Shown: positions 7,755 to 13,344, counted from the stretch's first letter. The stretch: 13,344 bases of DNA from Thermodesulfovibrionia bacterium (GCA_947258735.1 CAMYJJ010000051.1:1-13344); one strand, 5' to 3'. The notes: a model not told the origin generated them from the letters alone. Program-made: numbers and translations.

Positions 7755-8285
7755 TTATTGCTGAGTTCTTTTCAATCGTGAAGTGTCATAGTGCTGTGCT
7801 TGCAGCCGGTGCAGTATCCCTTCATATACTGATGCATCCATCTCCTGAGTTCTGTTCAGAATCCAGAGGTATTTCCTGTCCGGATGTCCGATAACTGCAT
7901 AGTCATAATCTTTTCCAAGATCTCCTATCCAGTAGTCACCTGAAAAAGGCCAGAAAAAAGATACCTTCAGCTTTGCGTTTGTTGTGCTGTCGACAATCCA
8001 CGCCTTCCCTTTTGCCGACCGTATTTTACTCCTGTCAGGATCCTCGAAGCACTCATTCAATACTGATAGCTTTCCATCATCCCGTAAAGTATAAGTAGCT
8101 TTGCTGTCAATACAGCCTTTCTGAAATTTATGAGGATACCGTGCTATCTCATACCATGTGCCAGTATAGCGAGTGATATCAACAAACGAAACCACGTTCA
8201 ATGGAGGGGATGTGTCCTGTACATGCATACATGAGGTTATCATCAATGCAACGATACATAGTAGTTTACACTTAGTTTCATTCAT
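7755..8285 (-). CDS. blc: Outer-membrane bacterial lipocalin (Blc-like)
   Basis: A 176-residue Blc-type lipocalin lipoprotein. A short signal sequence ends in the lipobox ITSC, making Cys19 the lipidated residue; residue 20 is Met, not Asp, which fits outer-membrane sorting. The lipocalin signature GTWYEIARYPHKFQKGC spans residues 42-58, followed by ATYTLRDDGKLSVLNECF, GKAWIVDS, LKVSFFWPFSGDYWI, YAVIGHPDRKYLWILNR and a C-terminal helix, matching the eight-stranded barrel of E. coli Blc, a phospholipid or lysophospholipid binder linked to envelope stress. The ATG at 8283-8285 sits about where transcription would begin if TATAAT at 8292-8297 is its -10 box, so the mRNA may be nearly leaderless. 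It leads an operon with the PPOX gene and is divergent from DUF2141-MipA. Confidence 0.92.
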   Translation of the reverse strand: MNETKCKLLCIVALMITSCMHVQDTSPPLNVVSFVDITRYTGTWYEIARYPHKFQKGCIDSKATYTLRDDGKLSVLNECFEDPDRSKIRSAKGKAWIVDSTTNAKLKVSFFWPFSGDYWIGDLGKDYDYAVIGHPDRKYLWILNRTQEMDASVYEGILHRLQAQHYDTSRLKRTQQ

Positions 8286-8291
8286 CTCTTC

Positions 8292-8297
8292 TCATTA
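8292..8297 (-). promoter_or_regulatory. Candidate -10 box of the lipocalin operon
   Basis: A perfect TATAAT on the minus strand, 6 nt upstream of the lipocalin ATG and followed by GAGAAGAG. The string ATATAATGAGAA is shared with the boxes at 5924-5929 and 8449-8454. No -35 consensus is seen at the usual distance. Confidence 0.45.
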
Positions 8298-8348
8298 TAT
8301 CGCATAATTCATCAGGAAGTAGAGTGGCAGTATGTTCCCATCGCCATT

Positions 8349-8365
8349 ATGGTCGGAGGGACCAT
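8349..8365. promoter_or_regulatory. Small dyad between divergent genes
   Basis: ATGGTC and GACCAT flank a 5-base spacer GGAGG in the 201-bp divergent region between the lipocalin and DUF2141-MipA genes. It could be an operator half-site pair or a small hairpin; six-base arms can also arise by chance. Confidence 0.2.
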
Positions 8366-8403
8366 TAAAAATACCGGAACAGGAAAGTAAATCTCCTTCA
8401 GTA

Positions 8404-8453
8404 TTTGTGAATTAGTGAAATATTATGTATATTTTAGTGAATATTACATATAA
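8404..8453 (+). promoter_or_regulatory. AT-rich direct repeats, possible operator for DUF2141-MipA
   Basis: TTTGTGAA at 8404 is followed by TTAGTGAA at 8412 and again at 8434. The last two belong to a longer near-repeat, TTAGTGAAATATTATGTATA against TTAGTGAATATTACATATA, offset by 22 bp, about two helical turns. The second copy runs into the candidate -10 box at 8449, a suitable place for a repressor or activator. Which regulator would bind is unknown. Confidence 0.35.
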
Positions 8454-8454
8454 T
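8449..8454 (+). promoter_or_regulatory. Candidate -10 box of DUF2141-MipA gene
   Basis: A perfect TATAAT, followed by GAGAAAACC, 32 nt upstream of the ATG. The surrounding ATATAATGAGAAAAC matches the copy at 5916-5930 exactly. The expected start near 8461 leaves a leader of about 25 nt with only a weak AGG as ribosome binding signal. Confidence 0.45.
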
Positions 8455-8486
8455 GAGAAAACCAGGCTGTTTAATTACATCTCAAC

Positions 8487-9599
8487 ATGAAATATAAAAT
8501 TATATTCTTGTTTCCAATTTTTTTGGTCGTAATTTGGAGCATCAGCGGAAATGCTGCAGACCTTGATGTACGACTTGCTAATTCCCCTGCTTCAGGAATT
8601 GTTATATTTGAATTATTTGATTCTGCAAATACGTTTGGAGATCTTCGTGACCCTGTAAAAGTCCAAAAATTTCCGCTTGACGGACGAGGTGTTTATCACA
8701 TCAAAAACATTCCACCTGGCGAGTACGCTCTTCTGGTTTATTATGACGAAAACAATAATGATCGCATTGACAAGAACTTTATTGGTATTCCAAGAGAACC
8801 TCTGGGATTTTCCAATAGCTACAGACCCAAAGGCCCTCCAAGCTATAAAAGAGCTTCATTTATATTGAATGAGGAAATGACACTTACTTTTGATGTAAAA
8901 CTATACCGCCCTTTGGGAAAGTTTGGAAGAATAGGAGTGGGAATAGGAGCTATCATGCGAAGCAGCCCATACCGGGGTTATGACGCTCATGTACTAAAAG
9001 TAATCCCGGCCATTACATACAACGGCAGTCGACTGCAGATTTTAGGCCCTAATGTAAAGGTTGGCCTCATCGGAAGCGGAAAAATCCGGTTAGCAGTGAC
9101 AGGCAGATATCGTATAGGTGTGTATGAAGAAGATGAAAGTGATTTTCTTAATGGAATGGGTGACAGGGATGATACCTTTATGGCTGGGTTAGCGCTCCAA
9201 AATGAACTGCCCGGGGGCATGGATATTTCAGTGAGTTATGAACATGACATTCTTGATCAAATCGGTGGGGGTGCAGCTAAACTTGAGCTAAAGAAATCTA
9301 TCCAATCCGGTCTATTCAGGTTTTCACCTAAAATAGGTTTGAACTGGCTAAGCTCAGAACTGTCAAATCATGATTTTGGCGTACCGACTGGCAAAGCAAC
9401 TTCTGAACGTCCAGAATATACTCCAGGAGCAACTATAAGTTTTGAAGGAGGTCTGGGGATGTTCATAGAAATTGCGACAGACTGGATGTTTATTGTTAAT
9501 TCAAGCGTAGAATTTCTCGACAATAAGGTTACCGATAGCCCGATTGTCTCTGATAACTATGTAATTAAGGGATTTGGGGCGATCACCTATTTATTTTAG
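8487..9599 (+). CDS. DUF2141 domain fused to MipA/OmpV-type outer-membrane barrel
   Basis: A 370-residue two-part exported protein. A signal peptide (residues 1-24, cleavage probably after GNAA) is followed by a DUF2141 domain, about 25-140: IVIFELFDSANTFGD, NIPPGEYALLVYYDENNNDR and the very typical NFIGIPREPLGFSN. The DENNNDRID stretch looks like a calcium-binding loop. From about residue 145, GRIGVGIGAIMRSSPYRGYD, VIPAITYNGSRLQILGP and alternating amphipathic strands to a terminal YLF match the MipA/OmpV family of outer-membrane barrels. DUF2141 would then sit at the periplasmic or outer face as a beta-sandwich. The two domains are usually separate proteins, so the fusion is noteworthy. ATG at 8487 begins the signal peptide; the ribosome binding site is poor. 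Divergent from the lipocalin operon. Function unknown. Confidence 0.8.
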   Translation: MKYKIIFLFPIFLVVIWSISGNAADLDVRLANSPASGIVIFELFDSANTFGDLRDPVKVQKFPLDGRGVYHIKNIPPGEYALLVYYDENNNDRIDKNFIGIPREPLGFSNSYRPKGPPSYKRASFILNEEMTLTFDVKLYRPLGKFGRIGVGIGAIMRSSPYRGYDAHVLKVIPAITYNGSRLQILGPNVKVGLIGSGKIRLAVTGRYRIGVYEEDESDFLNGMGDRDDTFMAGLALQNELPGGMDISVSYEHDILDQIGGGAAKLELKKSIQSGLFRFSPKIGLNWLSSELSNHDFGVPTGKATSERPEYTPGATISFEGGLGMFIEIATDWMFIVNSSVEFLDNKVTDSPIVSDNYVIKGFGAITYLF

Positions 9600-9638
9600 T
9601 AGAATAGCACCGCAGAACATGAGGCGTAAATCTATTCT
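9600..9638 (+). terminator. Weak hairpin after DUF2141-MipA
   Basis: AGAATAG directly after the stop codon can pair with CTATTCT at 9632-9638 across a 24-nt loop. There is no uridine run after it, so it is a weak terminator candidate at best. Confidence 0.2.
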
Positions 9639-9991
9639 GATATTAATCTATAAGACTCTTCTGCATTAATTTCTACAGAGCAGATATTCACCCAATTGAT
9701 CAATTTGAGCATGAATAACTAGATCGTTGAAAACCCCTCCTATCTTACTTACTGCGGGACTCATGACTTATAGAGACAATCTTTATATTTTAATGATTAC
9801 TAAAAAATAGATATATCGGTATTAGAGCGATTCATTAATATTGAAGATAATTCTTTGAAATGCTGAGCATCTGTGTCTTCCTGAACCATTGACTGATAGA
9901 TAAAGTCAACGAAATCTCGCTCTATTAGAAATCCTTCATTATTAGATAATAGCTTTCATTCAACAAATTTCTCTTGACAGAGAACCAACGG
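9639..9991. other. Intergenic region with no established gene
   Basis: AT-rich gap between two 3' ends. The only coding-like stretch is a 51-codon open frame on the minus strand (9800-9955), listed separately. I see no RNA gene, mobile element or strong terminator. Confidence 0.5.
9800..9955 (-). pseudogene. Possible gene remnant, 51 codons without a start
   Basis: A minus-strand frame reads NNEGFLIERDFVDFIYQSM then VQEDTDAQHFKELSSILMN and NRSNTDISIF, ending in TAG at 9800-9802. It is acidic and amphipathic like a real soluble protein rather than random AT-rich DNA. However, it opens just after a TGA and has no ATG or ribosome binding site at its beginning; an ATGAAAGCT in another frame immediately upstream could be a frameshifted start. 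Family not recognised. It may be chance. Confidence 0.2.
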
Positions 9992-10513
9992 CTACCTCTT
10001 GCGGTTTATTATCTCTTCAACCGCCCTTGCCCAGACAGCATAACCCTCGTTGCTTATGTGAACCCCGTCGTCAAGCAGGTACTCTGCAATGACCCTGCCC
10101 TTTGTGTCAAGAAACCTGCTGTGCATATCAAGCAGTTCTGTTCCTGTTTCCTGTACAAGACATTGAAGCGCTTCATTTACTTTTTTGATAGTATCATTAT
10201 TAATAAATTCAATAGTCACAGGCAACAGACTGTTTGCTATGATGTCTGATGCAGGGTACGCAGACTGGAGCCTTTCAACTATCATCCTGTAAGATGCAAT
10301 AATGTCAGTATCTCCCATGGCTATATTGTTTATGCCTGACATAATAAACACCATGTGTGCATCGGGGAATGACTCTTTAATCAGCATGATCCGTGACAGC
10401 AGTCCCTGAACTGATTCACCGGCTACCCCGAAATTACCAATCTTATGATCAGGAAACCTCTCTTGCCAGTCAAAATACTCAATGAGGGAATCACCTATGA
10501 AAAGTATGTTCAT
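9992..10513 (-). CDS. SGNH/GDSL-type hydrolase
   Basis: A 173-residue SGNH-fold esterase/lipase-like enzyme. Block I is FIGDSL with nucleophile Ser9. Block II is NFGVAGES (Gly29 or Gly32). Block III is MSGINN with Asn63 in the place of the usual GxND asparagine. Block V is DDGVHIS, giving the catalytic Asp149 and His152. The full catalytic set is present and the length is normal for small cytosolic members. There is no signal peptide, so it probably acts in the cytoplasm. The natural substrate (acyl ester, acetylated sugar or thioester) cannot be inferred. The start ATG at 10513 has only a weak GGAT upstream. Divergent from the outer-membrane protein gene; a palindromic repeat lies between them. 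Confidence 0.9.
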   Translation of the reverse strand: MNILFIGDSLIEYFDWQERFPDHKIGNFGVAGESVQGLLSRIMLIKESFPDAHMVFIMSGINNIAMGDTDIIASYRMIVERLQSAYPASDIIANSLLPVTIEFINNDTIKKVNEALQCLVQETGTELLDMHSRFLDTKGRVIAEYLLDDGVHISNEGYAVWARAVEEIINRKR

Positions 10514-10560
10514 TTCTATCCGGTTATAAATGTCATTTTATAAAATCTACTCCTCTGCCC

Positions 10561-10639
10561 GTCATTCCGGTAGTCCTTAAGCCGGAATCCAGTCTTATTC
10601 ACGTGTCCTGGATACCCGCTTACGACATGCGGGTATGAC
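10561..10639. repeat. Two-hairpin palindromic repeat (REP-like), copy 1
   Basis: Two hairpins sit inside a larger palindrome. Stem one is ATTCCGG (10564-10570) with CCGGAAT (10582-10588). Stem two is ATACCCGC (10612-10619) with GCGGGTAT (10629-10636). ATCCAG (10587-10592) pairs with CTGGAT (10608-10613), and GTCAT at the left end pairs with ATGAC at the right end. The whole can form a cruciform. It lies between divergent genes, so it is not a simple terminator; related copies occur at 11506-11700 and 12561-12727. Confidence 0.75.
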
Positions 10640-10673
10640 AAAGATAATAACAGCATAGTACGGACAGAAACTC

Positions 10674-10679
10674 ATTATA
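10674..10679 (-). promoter_or_regulatory. Candidate -10 box toward the SGNH hydrolase
   Basis: TATAATGAG on the minus strand, a shorter version of the motif before three other genes. If used, transcription would run through palindrome copy 1 before reaching the hydrolase start at 10513, giving a leader of about 155 nt with two hairpins. Confidence 0.25.
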
Positions 10680-10724
10680 CTTTTATCTCGAACAGTAATG
10701 ATAGATTTAATTGGTCAGGTCCGG

Positions 10725-10730
10725 TATAAT
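10725..10730 (+). promoter_or_regulatory. Candidate -10 box of the outer-membrane protein gene
   Basis: TATAAT at 10725-10730 predicts a transcript beginning near 10737, about 55 nt before the ATG at 10792. This rules against an ATG at 10711 as start, since it would lie upstream of the transcript. No good -35 match. Confidence 0.35.
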
Positions 10731-10791
10731 TATGCACAATTTTTTTATGTACATCACGTTTTCAGTCAATATCCTAACATACAAAGGGCCT

Positions 10792-11442
10792 ATGAAAAAA
10801 AACAGATATATAATAATAGTCTTCACACTGGCTGTATTGCTGTTCATGCCGGGGACCTCAGATGCGCAATGGGTATTTCAACTCGGCACAGGATCAGCGT
10901 ATAATTTTACGACTCCCCTTGAGATCAGACAGGATGGAGAGCCCGATATCAATATTGATGCACAATATGAGACCCGGGCATTCTCAACAGCTGCATGGTA
11001 TTATGATATGCGTGTCGCCAAATGGAAAGGCAATCATGCCTGGGAGTTTGAGACCCATCATCAGAAACTCTACCTTGATAACAGACCTGCTGATGTCCAG
11101 AGTTTTGCGATCTCTCACGGGTACAACCTTAACACGCTCAATTCTGCATGGCTTATTAATAATTTCATTTACCGTCTGGGACTGGGAATAGTAATAACTC
11201 ACCCGGAGACAATAATTCGTAATAAGGAATACAATGACAAAGGGGGTATCAACGGATTTCATCTCAGTGGAGTTACTGCCCAGGCAGCTGTTGAGAAACG
11301 ATTTTCCTTTACGGAGAAGATCTTTGGGTACCTCGAAGCAAAGCTGACCGCTTCTTATGCCGAGATCCCGATCGAGGACGGGGACGCTACCGTACCAAAT
11401 GCTGCCATTCACGGTATATTTGGAACAGGATATTCATTTTAA
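10792..11442 (+). CDS. Putative outer-membrane beta-barrel protein, unknown family
   Basis: A 216-residue exported protein when started at the ATG at 10792, where KNRYIIIVFTLAVLLFMPG is a clean signal peptide, probably cut after SDA before QWVFQ. AAAGGG just upstream is a plausible ribosome binding site. The frame is open further back to an ATG at 10711, but that would bury the signal peptide and lie upstream of the likely promoter. The mature part is rich in aromatic, alternating strands (AWEFETHHQKLYLDN, WLINNFIYRLGLGIVI, FGYLEAKLTASY) and ends in FGTGYSF, a terminal Phe typical of proteins inserted by the BAM complex. Around eight strands would fit the length. I do not recognise the family. 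It is convergent with the PAP2 phosphatase across palindrome copy 2. Confidence 0.75.
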   Translation: MKKNRYIIIVFTLAVLLFMPGTSDAQWVFQLGTGSAYNFTTPLEIRQDGEPDINIDAQYETRAFSTAAWYYDMRVAKWKGNHAWEFETHHQKLYLDNRPADVQSFAISHGYNLNTLNSAWLINNFIYRLGLGIVITHPETIIRNKEYNDKGGINGFHLSGVTAQAAVEKRFSFTEKIFGYLEAKLTASYAEIPIEDGDATVPNAAIHGIFGTGYSF

Positions 11443-11505
11443 CGACTGCTCAAAGGTTGTCAACAGTAGTTTTACAATGATTTTATAAAGTAATCATCTA
11501 CTTTC

Positions 11506-11700
11506 CGTCATTCCCGCGCAGAGACTGTGTCACAAAATGTAAAACGTGCCTAATGTCATTCTGAATTCATTTCAGAATCTCGTCTTAATAGCATGTAGCA
11601 AATCATGGGATCCTGAAACCCGGTACGGGTCTCCGCTGAGGGTCGCTTCGACAAGTTCAGGATGACAATTATGATACAGTCTGGCAGGCGGGAATCCAGC
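11506..11700. repeat. Composite palindromic repeat, copy 2
   Basis: The outer arms TTCCCGC (11511-11517) and GCGGGAA (11688-11694) extend imperfectly through GACTGTGTCA and TGATACAGTC. Inside, hairpin one is ATTCTGAA (11558-11565) with TTCAGAAT (11571-11578). Hairpin two is ATCCTGAA (11610-11617) with TTCAGGAT (11656-11663); its 38-base loop carries a further hairpin ACCCG-GTA-CGGGT (11618-11630), which looks like an insertion compared with copy 3. It lies between two convergent gene ends and could serve as a bidirectional terminator. Confidence 0.72.
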
Positions 11701-11710
11701 ATTTTATATT

Positions 11711-12541
11711 TTAAAATTTGTATGAAATCATGACTGCAGAATGTTTTTTTCCCATAACAGGCATGATAGAGACATGAGACCCGGTATCTTTCTCATTCAG
11801 CCTGCAAACGGCCTTCCCCATAAAATATCCCAGAGAGGCTCCCATAAACACATCTGATGCCCAATGTTTATTGTCGTTCATTCTGGACCATCCGACTAAT
11901 GAAGCAATACCATAAGCCAGCGGCGGAATGATGACGTTGTCTTTATATTCTGTCGCTATGGGTGTTGCTATGGAAAAGGCCAGTGACGTATGACCTGAAG
12001 GGAACGCGAGATTATCACCGCCTCCCCCCGGTCCATCCCATGAATCATAGGGGTCTCCTGAATTAGGCCTGTGTCTCTGGAAGGAGAATTTCATTACCTG
12101 GGTAAAAATTCCGGTAAGGACTACATTTTCAATAGTCAGAAGAGCGGCCCGCTTTGCCTTACTATTGTTGGCAGCATGCCCGACTGCATAAAACAGAACA
12201 AGCGGGGGCAGCACATACTTTCCATCCCCAAAGTACTCGGCAGCCTCTGAGACATCATCATGACGGTTATCCTGAATCCAGTCATTAATCTCTTCATCAA
12301 ACGCGTATAATCCAAGTGTTACCCCTGCCACGAGTGAGGCCTTGAGCCAGTTTTGTCTGTCCCACCTCAAGGGAGAGGTAACTATATTCTTAGTATCCGA
12401 AATGAAGCCTCTGAAGTAATCTGAATTAAGGCCTATATCCTGTTTTGATGCACCATGCATATCCTGAGCTGAACAAACATGAGGTGCTCCGGCAACTGAT
12501 ACCAGGGAAATAAGCAGAATGAGCGCGATAGTTCTGTACAC
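11711..12541 (-). CDS. PAP2-family lipid phosphatase, exported
   Basis: A 276-residue type 2 phosphatidic acid phosphatase. All three signature motifs are intact: KFSFQRHRP (Lys151, Arg158, Pro159), PSGHT (residues 181-185, His184) and SRMNDNKHWASD (Arg220, nucleophile His226, Asp230). A signal peptide covers about residues 1-25. Hydrophobic segments follow near 65-80, 110-122, 135-150, 185-198, 205-218 and 230-245, so the active site faces the periplasm and likely acts on phosphatidate, lysophosphatidate or undecaprenyl diphosphate. The C-terminus (VSIMPVMG, then AVMISYKF) resembles a final outer-membrane strand, odd for this family. The start is GTG (12539-12541), supported by a perfect AAGGAGG at 12548-12554 with a 6-nt spacer. 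The palindrome copy 3 ends 6 nt from that site. Confidence 0.92.
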   Translation of the reverse strand: MYRTIALILLISLVSVAGAPHVCSAQDMHGASKQDIGLNSDYFRGFISDTKNIVTSPLRWDRQNWLKASLVAGVTLGLYAFDEEINDWIQDNRHDDVSEAAEYFGDGKYVLPPLVLFYAVGHAANNSKAKRAALLTIENVVLTGIFTQVMKFSFQRHRPNSGDPYDSWDGPGGGGDNLAFPSGHTSLAFSIATPIATEYKDNVIIPPLAYGIASLVGWSRMNDNKHWASDVFMGASLGYFMGKAVCRLNEKDTGSHVSIMPVMGKKHSAVMISYKF

Positions 12542-12547
12542 TATTTT

Positions 12548-12554
12548 CCTCCTT
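12548..12554 (-). promoter_or_regulatory. Strong Shine-Dalgarno sequence fixing a GTG start
   Basis: AAGGAGG read on the minus strand, 6 nt before GTG at 12541. No ATG is available at a suitable distance, so this site decides the non-ATG start of the PAP2 gene. Confidence 0.85.
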
Positions 12555-12560
12555 CATTAA

Positions 12561-12727
12561 TTAATCCCCCGCAGCATGCAGACTGTTCGGCAATTGTCAT
12601 CCTGAACTTGTTTCAGGATCTCAGCTTTATGCAACACGTTGAAACTAAGAGATTCTGAAATAAATTCAGAATGACATGGAAGCCGATTGTCGAATTGTCG
12701 GCCAGCCTGCATGCTGCGGGGTATTAA
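12561..12727. repeat. Composite palindromic repeat, copy 3
   Basis: Terminal inverted repeats of 21 bp with one mismatch: TTAATCCCCCGCAGCATGCA plus G (12561-12581) and its reverse complement at 12707-12727. The arms continue imperfectly through CTG-CG-CAATT and then into GTCAT plus an inner hairpin on each side: ATCCTGAA..TTTCAGGAT on the left and ATTCTGAA..TTCAGAAT (about 12650-12672) on the right. Nearly the whole 167 bp can fold on itself around a centre near AACACGTTGAAACT. It holds no open frame. It looks like a miniature mobile palindrome of the same family as copies 1 and 2, here placed directly upstream of the PAP2 ribosome binding site. Confidence 0.8.
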
Positions 12728-12822
12728 ACCCTGAGATATAAAAAAAGATATGACGCTCTATTATGCATGAGATGTGAGGGCAAGTAAACCGGACATAATA
12801 ATATTTTCAATTAGTTTTGCTG

Positions 12823-13344
12823 TTATTCTCTGAGGCTCATGAGCAGTCCGGGGTGCTCATATATGGTCGTAAGGGCCTTTATAAATGCCTTTTCCATTGT
12901 AGCGTTAAACGGCAGACCACCTGCAGATAACAGGTCCAGCCCCTTTTCAAACTGTTCCTTTGCCTCGTTAATTGCAGCCTTCGATGAATAAGGGAATCTC
13001 TTGTATAATCTGCTGTCATGGCCTGTGCCATTGCCGCTTTTGCCCGAAAGGACTTCATGCATCAGAGACCTTTCCTGTCCTTTCCCTTCATGTAAAACAA
13101 GAGCCGCCAGATAATTATGTTTTCTATTACATAAATCCATGTCAATGTCACTCAGGTCATCAAGTATCTGGCATCCAAGAGCGATTGCATGCAGTCCATT
13201 ATTAATATGTATAAAAGCAGGACCATTTTTATCTATATCACCTAGAGCAAGCGGGGCTGAAAGCGGTGATGTAAACAGCCTCCCGGTTTTTACAGAATGT
13301 ATCCTGTATAAAACATCGTCAGGTGAAAGATCATACTCAACTCC
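12823..13344 (-). CDS. Polyprenyl synthetase-like protein, C-terminal part (cut by window)
   Basis: The C-terminal 173 residues of a class I isoprenoid synthase; the frame is open to the last base, so the N-terminal part, including the first aspartate-rich motif, lies outside. In order: YRIHSVKTGRLFTSPLSAPL with the conserved KTG that contacts diphosphate, then GLHAIALGCQILDDLSDID with the second Asp-rich motif DDLSD, then NRKHNYLAALVLHEG. These match trans-prenyltransferases that extend isoprenoid diphosphates; chain length cannot be judged without the first motif. The C-terminal region (KEQFEKGLDLLSAGGLPFNA and onward) is less conserved. An ATG at 13140 is internal, not the start. It lies upstream of the PAP2 gene on the same strand; prenyl diphosphate synthesis beside a possible diphosphate phosphatase may be meaningful. 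Confidence 0.82.
   Translation of the reverse strand, partial: GVEYDLSPDDVLYRIHSVKTGRLFTSPLSAPLALGDIDKNGPAFIHINNGLHAIALGCQILDDLSDIDMDLCNRKHNYLAALVLHEGKGQERSLMHEVLSGKSGNGTGHDSRLYKRFPYSSKAAINEAKEQFEKGLDLLSAGGLPFNATMEKAFIKALTTIYEHPGLLMSLRE

Noticed and set aside
10711..10791. Longer N-terminus for the outer-membrane protein, starting at 10711
   Set aside because: It would place 27 residues before a clean signal peptide and begin upstream of the likely -10 box at 10725.
12823..13140. A 105-residue protein starting at the ATG at 13140
   Set aside because: The frame continues upstream to the window edge with clear polyprenyl synthetase sequence (KTGRLF, DDLSD), so this ATG is internal.

Overview
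The window is bacterial chromosome of moderate GC content with tightly packed genes, mostly on the minus strand. I recognise no rRNA, tRNA, CRISPR array, transposase or phage gene. The gene types suggest a Gram-negative with an outer membrane: two outer-membrane beta-barrel candidates, a Blc-type lipocalin lipoprotein, a PAP2 phosphatase with a signal peptide, and a cobalamin-binding radical SAM protein. Composite palindromes built on GTCATTCC / TTTCAGGATCTC motifs add to this. By impression only, these fit a Nitrospirota or delta-proteobacterial genome; there is no taxonomic marker gene to settle it.

Layout. 260-1987 (-): B12-binding radical SAM protein. 2153-3029 (-): two decayed genes back to back, the C-terminal part of an NAPE-PLD-like metallo-beta-lactamase-fold hydrolase and the N-terminal half of a SOUL heme-binding protein with two in-frame stops. 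3026-5221 (-): a three-domain PEP-synthase-like dikinase resembling rifampin phosphotransferase in architecture, overlapping a pyridoxamine-phosphate-oxidase-like (PPOX) flavoprotein at 5218-5676 by ATGA. 5737-5925 (-): a small two-helix membrane protein. 5993-6391 (+): an SRPBCC protein, convergent with a TIGR01777-type epimerase (6409-7275, -). 7347-8285 (-): a second PPOX protein and an outer-membrane lipocalin, in one operon. 8487-9599 (+): a DUF2141 domain fused to a MipA/OmpV-type barrel. 9992-10513 (-): an SGNH hydrolase. 10792-11442 (+): an outer-membrane-type protein of unknown family. 11711-12541 (-): a PAP2 phosphatase. 12823 to the window end (-): the C-terminal part of a polyprenyl synthetase.

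The genes from about 5.2 to 13.3 kb share an envelope, lipid and flavin theme: lipocalin, two split-barrel flavoproteins, TIGR01777 epimerase, SRPBCC protein, PAP2 lipid phosphatase, prenyl synthase and barrels. Similar sets accompany photolyase or cyclopropane-fatty-acid genes in light- or oxidative-stress clusters of other bacteria, but those diagnostic genes are not here, so this is a hypothesis.

The least expected patterns are: (i) a shared promoter-like string ATATAATGAGAA in front of three genes (small membrane protein, lipocalin, DUF2141-MipA), plus a shorter copy upstream of the SGNH hydrolase; (ii) three related composite palindromes within 2.2 kb of intergenic DNA; and (iii) the paired pseudogenes, where a SOUL gene and a hydrolase gene have each lost the ends that face each other.
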